Shown here: positions 49,595 to 57,930 of the stretch, piece by piece
How positions within the stretch are numbered: the first letter of the stretch is position 1
Layout: every line of letters begins with the position of its first letter
Source of the DNA: UBA2040 sp041751955
GTDB lineage: Bacteria; Bacteroidota; Bacteroidia; Flavobacteriales_D; Crocinitomicaceae
DNA: 64,000 bases
Reading direction: 5' to 3'
NCBI GenBank assembly: GCA_041751955.1
Contig: JBGSIB010000074.1
Location: 1 to 64,000, forward strand
The notes under the pieces: model-generated
What the model was told of the DNA's origin: nothing
Seen by the model: only the letters and a program-made list of their open reading frames with translations
The model's database searches: none
Made by a program: the position numbers and the translations under genes

Positions 49595-52198
49595 ATGAAA
49601 AAAATTTACTTAAGCATAATGCTCCCGTTATTAGGGACATTTACTGCCTTTTCCCAGGCGGAATTAACAGTGACAGCTCCTCCGGCAACAGGCAGTACGA
49701 CCGGTCTAAGAGCGCCAAACGGAACAGCTACACACACCACATTTCGCGGTGTAATAATCATTCCGGCTTCAGAATTGACTTCGATTCCCACTGGAACGAC
49801 CATAACAAAACTGAGCATGCTATTGTCTGCCGGTGCTACACCTGGCCCAGCAGGAGGTAATATTCAATATTATCTTGAAAATACAGCGGATGTTACCAAC
49901 TTAAAATCAACTACGTGGGCGACTACCATCACAGGTATGACGAACGTATATAACGGAGCATTTTCTATACCTTCAGTAGCAGGACCAACGGGAAATGTTA
50001 CACTAACTTCCCCATTTGTATACACAGGAGGATCAGTCTATGTTGCATACGATTATCTGGGTACTGTATTTACAACCACAGGTGCCATATATAGTGCAAA
50101 CAGTTCGTTGGCAGCTAGTTGGAAAGGTCAACCTGATCCAACAACAACGCCACCAGCGACTTTAACACAAAGCTCCGCGTTTCGACCTTGTTTTCAATTT
50201 ACCTTTGCCAACCCTTTCACAAATGAATTGAATGTTTCGGGATTGGCCGGTGAAAAAGGTATCTTCAATAACACCATCAAAACCACACAAACAGTTACCT
50301 CACAAATCACCAACACTTCGGCTGGTGCACTTACAAACATACCTGTTACCTTAAATGTTGCAGGGGCAAATCCGTATACAGCTACGCAGACCATTCCATC
50401 TATAAATGCAGGAGCTACATCTACCATTTTATTTAACAATGTACCAACCATCAGTTTAGGTGCTCAGATCATAACGGTTACTATTCCGACAGATGAAGTA
50501 CCTGCGAATAACACAGGAACGTTCACCCAAAATGTACAATGTGATACGATCAGCTATGTGCAAAGCCCAGTTCAGTCTGGAGCGGTTGGATTTAACACCG
50601 GTGCAGGATTAATTGCCGTTCGCCACAACATCCCGAACAATATTGAGACCTATGTGAAAAGTGTATCCAATTATTTTCCTGCTACAGCGAGCAATGCTGG
50701 TAACACACTTAAAGGTATCTTAATGGACGCAAACGGTGTAATTCTTGACTCTACCAATTTAATTACCATAACAGCACCTATGCTTGGCACCAAACAAAAT
50801 TTTGATTTTATTAACGGCGCTATAGACATTTCCGGTGGTGTTATATATGTTGGGTTTCGTCAAACAGCTAATGCAACTACTGGATATTTTCCTTTCGCCA
50901 ACCAAGCCAACTCGTATGTTGATCCCAATGCTGGAGCAACCTTCGGTTTGTTCGGTGGGGGAACAGCACCTCTCGGTTCAGGGTTAGGTTATATGATGAT
51001 TGAAGCAACACTCACATACGGAGGTTTTAATGTTGCCAACACCGCAACAGCAGGAACACTTTGTGCAAACACGACCTTGGGAATTTTACCAACAACTGGG
51101 TACACAAATTATAATTTTTTCGTTAATGGTTCGAGTGTCCAAAATTCTCCATCAGCTTCATATACGACTGGTCCAATTAATTCAACAACAACCTACAACG
51201 TTGATATTACCAATGGAACATGTTTATTGAACAGTAACGTTGATACGATAACTATTGTATCTGCTCTTATAAACAACATCTCAGCAGCTATTTGCCCAGG
51301 TGATTCATATACAGTTGGCACAAACACATATACAACGCCTGGTTCATATTCCGTTTTACTTACCGCTAGTTCTGGCTGTGATAGCACGATTAATTTGACG
51401 CTGTCTGGTCTATCACCTTCTTCGAACAACATTAGCGCTGCAATTTGTCCTGGAGGAACATATGCCTTTGGATCACAAGTTTTGACTACAGCCGGAACGT
51501 ATACGGATGTCATTCCAAATGCGGCAGGTTGTGATTCAACAATTACTTTAGTGTTAGCCTTAAATGCTGCCAGTTCTTCTACCTTGAACCAAACGCATTG
51601 TGCTGGTTCTTATCAATTTGGAGGACAGAACATTACCACATCTGGAACGTATACAAATACCATTCAAAATGCCGCTGGTTGTGATAGCGTGATTACATTA
51701 AATCTGGTATTGAATGCACCTACAAGTGTAACAACGGCAACTTCAGGTATTACAATTACAGCGACTGCAACTCCTGCAACGGTGACCTATCAATGGATTG
51801 ATTGCGCAACAAACACTGCAATTCCTGGTGAAACATCAGCTACTTTTGTTGCAACGGCGAATGGTAATTATGCAGTTATTGTTCAAACTCCCAATGGTTG
51901 TTCAGATACATCAGCCTGTGCAAACATTAACTCAGTTGGATTAGAAGAATTGAATACTTCTGCAAGCATCAATGTTTATCCAAATCCTGCAACGACGAAT
52001 GTTCACGTCATATCAGAAAATGGAAACATTTTAGAATACACTGTTGTGGATGCAAGCGGAAGAGTGGTTCTTTCTCAAAAAGTTGATGGTGGAACAAAAG
52101 AAATTGAATTCTCCGTTGAAAAATTCGAAAATGGCGCATACATCCTCGAATTGAAAACCAATAGTGGAACGATCGCAAAACCTTTCATGAAGAAATAA
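49595..52198 (+). CDS. T9SS-secreted adhesin-like protein with cysteine repeat units
   Basis: This 867-residue exported protein has a signal peptide (MKKIYLSIMLPLLGTFTAFSQ) and a jelly-roll-like first part. Ig-like segments follow, including LSGLAGEKGI-type and NTGTFTQNVQCDTISYVQSP. From about 560 to 706 there are three similar units of ~47 residues: AICPGDSYTVG...SSGCDST, AICPGGTYAFG...AAGCDST and THCAGSYQFGG...AAGCDSV, each with two cysteines. The C-terminus is a type A T9SS sorting domain (VYPNPATTNVHVI to NGAYILELKTNSGTIAKPFMKK). It is rich in Thr and Ala, as long cell-surface proteins of this group are. Ligand unknown. Confidence 0.87.
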   Translation: MKKIYLSIMLPLLGTFTAFSQAELTVTAPPATGSTTGLRAPNGTATHTTFRGVIIIPASELTSIPTGTTITKLSMLLSAGATPGPAGGNIQYYLENTADVTNLKSTTWATTITGMTNVYNGAFSIPSVAGPTGNVTLTSPFVYTGGSVYVAYDYLGTVFTTTGAIYSANSSLAASWKGQPDPTTTPPATLTQSSAFRPCFQFTFANPFTNELNVSGLAGEKGIFNNTIKTTQTVTSQITNTSAGALTNIPVTLNVAGANPYTATQTIPSINAGATSTILFNNVPTISLGAQIITVTIPTDEVPANNTGTFTQNVQCDTISYVQSPVQSGAVGFNTGAGLIAVRHNIPNNIETYVKSVSNYFPATASNAGNTLKGILMDANGVILDSTNLITITAPMLGTKQNFDFINGAIDISGGVIYVGFRQTANATTGYFPFANQANSYVDPNAGATFGLFGGGTAPLGSGLGYMMIEATLTYGGFNVANTATAGTLCANTTLGILPTTGYTNYNFFVNGSSVQNSPSASYTTGPINSTTTYNVDITNGTCLLNSNVDTITIVSALINNISAAICPGDSYTVGTNTYTTPGSYSVLLTASSGCDSTINLTLSGLSPSSNNISAAICPGGTYAFGSQVLTTAGTYTDVIPNAAGCDSTITLVLALNAASSSTLNQTHCAGSYQFGGQNITTSGTYTNTIQNAAGCDSVITLNLVLNAPTSVTTATSGITITATATPATVTYQWIDCATNTAIPGETSATFVATANGNYAVIVQTPNGCSDTSACANINSVGLEELNTSASINVYPNPATTNVHVISENGNILEYTVVDASGRVVLSQKVDGGTKEIEFSVEKFENGAYILELKTNSGTIAKPFMKK

Positions 52199-52227
52199 AA
52201 GAGAAAATAAATTCTCGAAAAACAAGA

Positions 52228-52262
52228 AAGAGCTCCTTCAATTATTGTTGGAGCTCTTTTTC
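52228..52262 (+). terminator. Terminator after the adhesin-like gene
   Basis: AAGAGCTCC and GGAGCTCTT pair around a 13-base loop and are followed by a T run. It lies about 30 bases after the stop at 52198. Confidence 0.88.
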
Positions 52263-52296
52263 ATTTATAAGATTACCAAAAATTGGTAGCAAAAAA

Positions 52297-52323
52297 AACG
52301 ACCTCCTTTCGAAAGTCGTTTTT
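52297..52323 (-). terminator. Terminator after the ssb cluster
   Basis: AAAACGAC and GTCGTTTT form a perfect 8-bp stem, with a further A/T run on the minus-strand 3' side. It lies about 70 bases beyond the last SSB-like stop at 52393. Confidence 0.7.
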
Positions 52324-52392
52324 GTGGTTTATTGAAAATGAAGTTCTTCACCTGCATATCGGCTCATGAAGAAATTCGGGTAGAGTTTGTTT

Positions 52393-52722
52393 TTAAGCCC
52401 GCAAGTTCATTACTTCTTTGGCTTCAATTTCTGTGATGGTTCTGGGTTGACCATCTTTGGTTAAATAAGTCCGATTGACCAATCTTCCATGGATGCATAG
52501 TGCAGTTCCATTTCCACCGTGATTCTCGATAAATTTGGCCGCATTTCCCCAAGCGAAGATCTTGTGCCATTCTGTTTTTTGTTCTTTTTCGCCGTTCTTA
52601 TTGGTGAAAACGAAGTTGGTTGCTAATTCAAAACGAGCCACTTTTGCCCCGCTTCGAATTTCTGTTATTTTGAGTTCTTTACCCATGTTACCGTATAATG
52701 TAACGCTATTTCGAATTGCCAT
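52393..52722 (-). CDS. Single-stranded DNA-binding protein paralogue 3
   Basis: This 109-residue protein is a single OB-fold of the SSB family: NSVTLYGNMGKELKITEIRSGAKVARFELATN, WHKIFAWGNAAKFIENHG and a closing strand GRLVNRTYLTKDGQPRTITEIEAKEVMNL. It ends right after the OB-fold (NLRA); the acidic tail with terminal DxxPF that recruits partner proteins in bacterial SSB is absent. It is third in a row of three SSB-like genes, 115 bases after the second. A specialised role (for example DNA uptake or a regulatory partner of a full-length SSB) is more likely than the main replication SSB. Confidence 0.9.
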   Translation of the reverse strand: MAIRNSVTLYGNMGKELKITEIRSGAKVARFELATNFVFTNKNGEKEQKTEWHKIFAWGNAAKFIENHGGNGTALCIHGRLVNRTYLTKDGQPRTITEIEAKEVMNLRA

Positions 52723-52837
52723 AATTTCTATGTTATTTGTAAATGAAATTTTTAATGTGAGGAAAAAAGAGGGAGAGACAAGTCTAACTAAACTACTTAT
52801 GGAAACTAAAACTCACTCGCCCCTCCCTTTCTGCCTA

Positions 52838-53155
52838 CTAACTAATGATTTCTAAATCGTTGATTTCAACTTCAGAAACGCTTCTTTTGCGTCCGGCGCT
52901 GTCCTGATAAAAGCGAGTGATCAAGCGCCCTTCTACTGCCATGTTTGCACCTGGTTTGGAGAATTCCTCCAATTTGGGTATCGAATTTCCCCAAGCAAAC
53001 ATTCTGTGCCAGTATTTTTTCACTTTAGGTTGCCCTTGCTTATCAAGATAAGGTTCAAGGGTAAGCAACGTAAAATTCGCTACTTTGCTACCATTTTCGA
53101 GTTGAACGTATTTAGGGGTCGAACTCATTTTACCAATTAGATTTACGTAATTCAT
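52838..53155 (-). CDS. Single-stranded DNA-binding protein paralogue 2
   Basis: This 105-residue SSB-family OB-fold has MNYVNLIGKMSSTPKYVQLE, VANFTLLTLEPYLDK, WHRMFAWGNSIPKLEEFSKPG, GRLITRFYQDSAGRKRSVSEVEINDLEI, and ends there. Like its neighbours it lacks the acidic C-terminal tip. It starts three bases after the first paralogue ends, so these two are co-transcribed. The three proteins are clearly divergent from each other, so this is not a recent tandem copy. Confidence 0.9.
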   Translation of the reverse strand: MNYVNLIGKMSSTPKYVQLENGSKVANFTLLTLEPYLDKQGQPKVKKYWHRMFAWGNSIPKLEEFSKPGANMAVEGRLITRFYQDSAGRKRSVSEVEINDLEIIS

Positions 53156-53158
53156 GGT

Positions 53159-53536
53159 TTATTTTTTAGCTTTTTCAACTTCTTTTTCGCTTTCCGCTGG
53201 GTTGTTTTTTGCAGATAGAATCAAGAAATCGGACAATTCGATATCTGTCGCATATCTTTTCTCGCCTTCTTTTTCATAAGAGCGAGTAACTATGCGACCT
53301 TCCATCATGATCTCTTGACCTTTGGCTGCGATTTTTGAGATGCGCTCAGCCGTTTTTCCCCATACGACAATGTTGTGCCATTGTGTGTTATCCACCCATT
53401 TGCCTGTTTTGTCTTTGTAGCTTTCGTTAGTCGCTAAGGGGAATTTCACCAATTGAAATCCGTTACCTACCGTTTGTAATGTCGGTTCTTGTCCTAAGCG
53501 TCCGATCAAACTTACTTTGTTGCGTAATGTGTTCAT
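53159..53536 (-). CDS. ssb: Single-stranded DNA-binding protein paralogue 1
   Basis: This 125-residue SSB-family protein starts at MNTLRNKVSLIGRLGQEPTL, the standard family start; a 24-codon extension upstream lacks similarity. The OB-fold includes FPLATNESYKDKTGKWVDNTQWHNIVVWGKTAERISKI and GRIVTRSYEKEGEKRYATDIELSDFLIL. A short charged tail (ESEKEVEKAKK) replaces the usual acidic DxxPF tip. It is the closest of the three to canonical SSB, but the missing tip argues against it being the main replication protein. It heads a cluster of three. Confidence 0.92.
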   Translation of the reverse strand: MNTLRNKVSLIGRLGQEPTLQTVGNGFQLVKFPLATNESYKDKTGKWVDNTQWHNIVVWGKTAERISKIAAKGQEIMMEGRIVTRSYEKEGEKRYATDIELSDFLILSAKNNPAESEKEVEKAKK

Positions 53537-53839
53537 AATAATTGTGTTTTTAAAAGTTTGATAAATTGTTAATTGTTCTAGCCAATACCCTCGATTGACT
53601 TTCGACACTGCAAAGATTGGGTGACTTCAAAATCAGAAATGGTTATTAAACATTTACTGTCGAATAATAGTCGTTTGTAAATGATTGTTGTCGGATTTGT
53701 TCTTGATTTTGAGTTGTTTAATCCAAATTATTTTATTGAAAAAAAATTACAATTTAAGAACTTCAAACGTTCTATTTTGAAAACAACAAGTTGAAATTCT
53801 AGCTTTCCAATAGTAATATGTTAAATCTGGAATAAGTTT

Positions 53840-53870
53840 TTGGAAATGATGATAGCTAAACTTATCTTTC
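53840..53870 (+). promoter_or_regulatory. Predicted promoter of the T9SS gene at 53901
   Basis: TTG (53840-53842), 20 bases, then TATCTTTC (53863-53870), one mismatch from TAnnTTTG. The start codon follows 30 bases later. The remaining 53537-53839 gap shows nothing else. Confidence 0.55.
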
Positions 53871-53900
53871 GGACAAATTAATATTAAATTAACGTACAAC

Positions 53901-55952
53901 ATGAAAAAAATCTTTACTCTATTGGTTCTGTTATTGGCTGGATTTGCGGCAAATGCACAGTATTATTATTTGGGAAGTCCTGGAGAATTTCCTGGATCCT
54001 TAAATCAAGACCCGGCATACCCAGTTGGAGGTGGTCAAGTTGCTGGTTGGACTTCACTTGTTGGACCTTCGGCAAGCACGCCGGTTTGGTCAGCGAATCA
54101 AACCTTACCATTTGCGTTTAATTTCAATGGTTCCCCTGTTACCGATTACAAAATTTCATCTACTGGCGTTTTGACTTTTACAACAACAGCTGGTGCCGCT
54201 CCTAGTGCAACACCCGCGGCTTTGCCAAGTGCGTCTATTCCAGACAAATCAATTTGTGTTTGGGGTTTAAATGCTTCTGGTTCAAATGATAACGGATCTG
54301 TCAAAGTATTTGGTGCAGCGCCAAACCGTCAACTTTGGATTCATTACAGTTCTTGTGCGAATGCATCTATTGCTTGGTCCTATTGGTCCATCGTATTGGT
54401 TGAAGGAACAGATCAAATATTTTTAGTGGATCAAAGAAACACAACTGGAACTGGTGCTTTGACTGTTGGGGTTCAGATTGATGCTACAACTGCCACTATG
54501 GTTGCAGGTTCACCTGCTTTAGGTGCATTGGCAGGTGCTGATTTCAATCCTGTTGATGATTATCATTTCGAATTCATCCAAGGTGTGCAACCTGCAAATG
54601 AAATAAAATTATTGTCTTGTGACGTTTTACCATACATTGCTGCAGGTAATGCAACAATAAAAGGAACAATTAAAAATCTTGGTAGCAGTCCAATTACAAG
54701 TTTTAGCGCAAATTGGAATACAGGTACAGGTCCACAAAGTGCAACATTTAACGGATTAAATATTGCTTCCAACGGAACGTATCAATTTAGCCATACAACG
54801 CCTTTAGCAGCTGTTGCAGGTACAAATTACACGATTAATGTGGACGTAACATTGGCCGGAGATGCCAATCTTACGAATAATTCAGCTCAAAGTACAACGG
54901 CAACCTTGACACAAATACCAGCACGTACTGTTGTTGGTGAGGAAAGAACTGGTACTTGGTGTGGATGGTGTCCACGAGGAGCTGTAGGTCTTGCAGGAAT
55001 GGAGGCAACTTCTAGTTTCATAGGAATTGCGGTTCACAACAGTGACCCGATGACAATTTCAGCTTACGATGGAAATATCGCTACTTGGATTCCAAGTTCA
55101 TTTCCTCAGGGAGGAGTAGACCGAGTAATATCTGGAAACCCAGCAAACTTTAATTCTATGCATGCTGGTAGAGTAAACGATTTAACTCCATGTGATTTTA
55201 GCGCCATCACTTTCACGAATAATGGTACAAATATTACAGTTTCAGCAGATGCAGAATTCTACGGAACAATAGCTGGAAACTATAGACTTTCTTTGGTGAT
55301 GGTTGAAGACGATTACATTGGTGGAACAACGGCTGCATGGAATCAAGTAAACTATTACGATGGTGGTGGTAATGGTCTGATGACAGATCCTGTGACTGGT
55401 TTCGAATGGTCAACTGCTGGTGACCCAGTGAATCCAACAGATTTCGGTGGATATGACCACGTTGCTAGAACTTTATCGACTGGTAGTATTTTGGGAGATG
55501 TTGGAAGTTTACCTGCTAGTCCAGTGCCGTTGGGAACGCATAGTTATACATTTGCTCCAGTACCTGTAAATACTTTCAATGATTTAAGAAAAGTACACGC
55601 TGTGGTTATGATTGTAAATGCCGCAACTGGCGAAATCATGAATGCCGGAAAAAGCTCATCAATTGCTACTGTTTCTTTGTCTGAACTAGATCAAGTATCT
55701 GATTATTCAGTTTTCCCAAATCCTTCTGCAGGAAAAGTAAATATTACTTTCAATTTGTTGAACGAAGCAAACGTTTCAGTTCAATTAACAGACGCATTGG
55801 GCAATGTGGTTTATACAGAAGAGGCTAGTGCTATGCCAGCTGGTGAGCATGCAGCATCTTTCAATGGAACCAACTTAGCAAGCGGTATGTACTTCGTAAA
55901 CTTAAACGTTAACGGACAAATCATTACTAAGCGTTTGACTATAGTGGATTAA
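53901..55952 (+). CDS. T9SS-secreted protein with an Omp28-like thioredoxin module
   Basis: This 683-residue exported protein has a signal peptide (MKKIFTLLVLLLAGFAANAQ). An N-terminal lectin-like or jelly-roll region of about 240 residues is followed by an Ig-like segment (CDVLPYIAAGNATIKGTIKNLG). Next comes an Omp28-like thioredoxin module with WCGWC in RTVVGEERTGTWCGWCPRGAVG (about 350-360) and IAVHNSDPMTI. A type A T9SS sorting domain ends it (VFPNPSAGKVNITF to SGMYFVNLNVNGQIITKRLTIVD). It combines the module seen in the lipoprotein at 38257 with T9SS export. Surface redox activity is inferred from the CxxC only. Confidence 0.88.
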   Translation: MKKIFTLLVLLLAGFAANAQYYYLGSPGEFPGSLNQDPAYPVGGGQVAGWTSLVGPSASTPVWSANQTLPFAFNFNGSPVTDYKISSTGVLTFTTTAGAAPSATPAALPSASIPDKSICVWGLNASGSNDNGSVKVFGAAPNRQLWIHYSSCANASIAWSYWSIVLVEGTDQIFLVDQRNTTGTGALTVGVQIDATTATMVAGSPALGALAGADFNPVDDYHFEFIQGVQPANEIKLLSCDVLPYIAAGNATIKGTIKNLGSSPITSFSANWNTGTGPQSATFNGLNIASNGTYQFSHTTPLAAVAGTNYTINVDVTLAGDANLTNNSAQSTTATLTQIPARTVVGEERTGTWCGWCPRGAVGLAGMEATSSFIGIAVHNSDPMTISAYDGNIATWIPSSFPQGGVDRVISGNPANFNSMHAGRVNDLTPCDFSAITFTNNGTNITVSADAEFYGTIAGNYRLSLVMVEDDYIGGTTAAWNQVNYYDGGGNGLMTDPVTGFEWSTAGDPVNPTDFGGYDHVARTLSTGSILGDVGSLPASPVPLGTHSYTFAPVPVNTFNDLRKVHAVVMIVNAATGEIMNAGKSSSIATVSLSELDQVSDYSVFPNPSAGKVNITFNLLNEANVSVQLTDALGNVVYTEEASAMPAGEHAASFNGTNLASGMYFVNLNVNGQIITKRLTIVD

Positions 55953-55979
55953 TACCATATTTATTCATTTTTAAACTAT

Positions 55980-56007
55980 TAAGGCTGCTCTTTGGAGTGG
56001 CCTTTTT
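55980..56007 (+). terminator. Terminator after the T9SS/Omp28-like gene
   Basis: AAGGC-TG-CTC and GAG-TG-GCCTT pair around TTTG and are followed by five T, about 28 bases after the stop. Confidence 0.8.
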
Positions 56008-56204
56008 AATTCTTACATATTTGCATTATCAAACCAAAATCCTAAGATAAAGGACCGAACATTAGTTCTGTTAAATTGAAAACTTGTAACTTGTATAAGA
56101 TTATCCCAATTATAAATTTAAGACTAGCATAGCGCCGATTCATTCGGGGAAACAATTTCACATTCAAATAGTATACGTCAAAAATGCTCAAGACCCTATG
56201 TGCA

Positions 56205-56801
56205 ATGAAAGAACGTGGTAGAAAAACTTTTTTTCTAGGTGTGTTATTATTGATTTCGTGTAATCCTGAAAAACCTATTGACCAAAACGAAAAGTGTTCA
56301 CCAAAGGAGTTAAAACAACAAAAAGCTGAAGATTACGATGAACATCAATTCTTCGAAGATTTAAAGCCAGCCACATTGGATGAATTAATTGACATTATTG
56401 AAAAAAGCAATCTCATAATGGCTTACAATTGGAATGGAAACTCGGGTAATCCAGCAATAGTCAACGAATACATAATAGACGCATATGGTAAATTAGACGA
56501 CAGCGCAAAAAAGGGAATCACACTCACTTTACAACAGAAAAAACAATGGATTGAACTCCTTTCTGATACAACGAATTATTATGGATTTACGGGTGATTGC
56601 TTTATTCCTCACGTTGCTTTTGTCTACGTTTCTGAAGAAAAAGTAATTGGACAATCTAATGTTTGTTTTCTTTGTTCAGGAATAAAAAGCACCCCGAAAT
56701 TCGAGAAGGGATTAAGTCAAAACGGTTTAGAAAAAGCCAAAGCGTTTTGCTCTTCAATTGGATTACAAATAATTGACATTCATTCAACGTTATCGCATTG
56801 A
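56205..56801 (+). CDS. Lipoprotein of unknown function
   Basis: This 198-residue predicted lipoprotein starts at MKERGRKTFFLGVLLLISC (Cys19); an ATG seven codons upstream is also in frame. The mature part has a charged stretch (KCSPKELKQQKAEDYDEHQFFEDLKP) and then a compact domain with cysteines in FTGDCFIPHVAFVY and NVCFLCSGIK, ending in LEKAKAFCSSIGLQI. Four paired cysteines would suit an extracytoplasmic fold. I do not recognise the family. It is transcribed alone; the convergent 44-residue lipoprotein follows. Confidence 0.8.
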   Translation: MKERGRKTFFLGVLLLISCNPEKPIDQNEKCSPKELKQQKAEDYDEHQFFEDLKPATLDELIDIIEKSNLIMAYNWNGNSGNPAIVNEYIIDAYGKLDDSAKKGITLTLQQKKQWIELLSDTTNYYGFTGDCFIPHVAFVYVSEEKVIGQSNVCFLCSGIKSTPKFEKGLSQNGLEKAKAFCSSIGLQIIDIHSTLSH

Positions 56802-56843
56802 ATTACTATACAAACGAAATCTATCCCCCTAGATATTCAAATA

Positions 56844-56978
56844 TTACATATTCCCCATTGGCGTTTTCGTCGCTTTTCGACCATCACACTTTTTTCCTGA
56901 ATTTTGACTTGTTCCACATTGGGCAAGTAATAAAACAATACTTAAAGAAAACATTGAGATTTTAAGGAAGCGTTGCAT
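56844..56978 (-). CDS. 44-residue mini-lipoprotein
   Basis: This small gene reads MQRFLKISMFSLSIVLL with a lipobox LLAQC (Cys21), then the mature segment GTSQNSGKKCDGRKATKTPM and NM*. A signal peptide plus a 24-residue tail with one further cysteine is the layout of tiny Flavobacteriia lipoproteins; the CDGRK-x-x-K-T-x-M-G end is a pattern I recall from that group. It is convergent with the lipoprotein at 56205, 42 bases apart. Function unknown. The 56979-57369 stretch after it shows only a weak hairpin (GACAAC/GTTGTC, 57006-57028) and no gene. Confidence 0.65.
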   Translation of the reverse strand: MQRFLKISMFSLSIVLLLAQCGTSQNSGKKCDGRKATKTPMGNM

Positions 56979-57387
56979 AATCAAGGTAATTGGTTTCTAA
57001 TATAACGACAACTTTGATGAAATGTTGTCATAAAACACCAATTTCATTTTTATCATATATATAAGCCAATCTTGCTTATTCAATACGGGTTATACCTTTT
57101 CGATTGTAAAATAGTTCACGAAATAATTGCGCGTAAAGCCAATGAAGCTTTGTTTCTGGAATAATTTTATTTCGGCAATATCAAAGGTAAAACCCTGCTA
57201 ACCCAGAAAAAAAACGGAAAAAATTTCTCACCATAGTAGCTACTTATTATACATGATGAAGGTCATGGTTTTGGTGCTAAACTCTTTGTAATTTTAGAAT
57301 ACTGAGGAGATACAAGAATTTTTACCTCAAAAGATGCTAGGTATTTGCACGAGGCAAAAAGCTAGGATAATGCATAAAACAACAAAA

Positions 57388-57801
57388 ATGAAAAAGCGCA
57401 CACCAATTTCGCAGATTATGTCCAAAGATGTAATCACGGTAAACAAAACACAAACCATTAAGGAGGTCAATGAAATATTGAACAATCGTTCCGTTCGTCA
57501 CGTACCAGTTGTTTCTGGAAAAGAAGTAATTGGCATGTTGTCCAGTACTGATTTACAAAAGATTAGTTTCGTCAACACAGTTGAAGGTGAAGGAATCACA
57601 ACTGCTATGTGGGACGTGCTGAACATTGAACAAGTCATGACGAAACATGTACGCACGGCTCAAAAAGACGACACCATTCATGATGTAGCCGAAATACTAT
57701 CAACAAGTGATTTTCACGCACTTCCTGTAATGGATGAAGATGAAATTGTTGGTATCGTAACTTCCACCGACTTACTGAAATATTTGGTAGATCAATATTA
57801 G
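57388..57801 (+). CDS. CBS-domain pair protein
   Basis: This 137-residue cytoplasmic protein starts at MKKRTPISQIMSKDVITVNKTQ; an ATG six codons upstream (57370) is also possible. It has two CBS repeats: ISQIMSKDVITV...RSVRHVPVVSGKEVIGMLSSTDLQKI and IEQVMTKHVRTAQKDD...FHALPVMDEDEIVGIVTSTDLLKYL. CBS pairs bind adenosine nucleotides and report on energy state. There is no attached enzyme, so it may act on a partner or in stress signalling. It stands alone between a gene-poor stretch and a terminator. Confidence 0.92.
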   Translation: MKKRTPISQIMSKDVITVNKTQTIKEVNEILNNRSVRHVPVVSGKEVIGMLSSTDLQKISFVNTVEGEGITTAMWDVLNIEQVMTKHVRTAQKDDTIHDVAEILSTSDFHALPVMDEDEIVGIVTSTDLLKYLVDQY

Positions 57802-57822
57802 TAGGCTTTACTTATCAATCTT

Positions 57823-57857
57823 ACACCTCTCCATGATTCATCTCAAGGAGAGGTTTT
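57823..57857 (+). terminator. Terminator after the CBS gene
   Basis: ACCTCTCC and GGAGAGGT form a perfect stem around a 14-base loop and are followed by five T. Confidence 0.88.
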
Positions 57858-57930
57858 TCATTTTCAATAGAAATCTATTCCACTTTCATTAAAATTTCAC
57901 CAACGCTCAAAATTTCTCTACCTTTACTCA

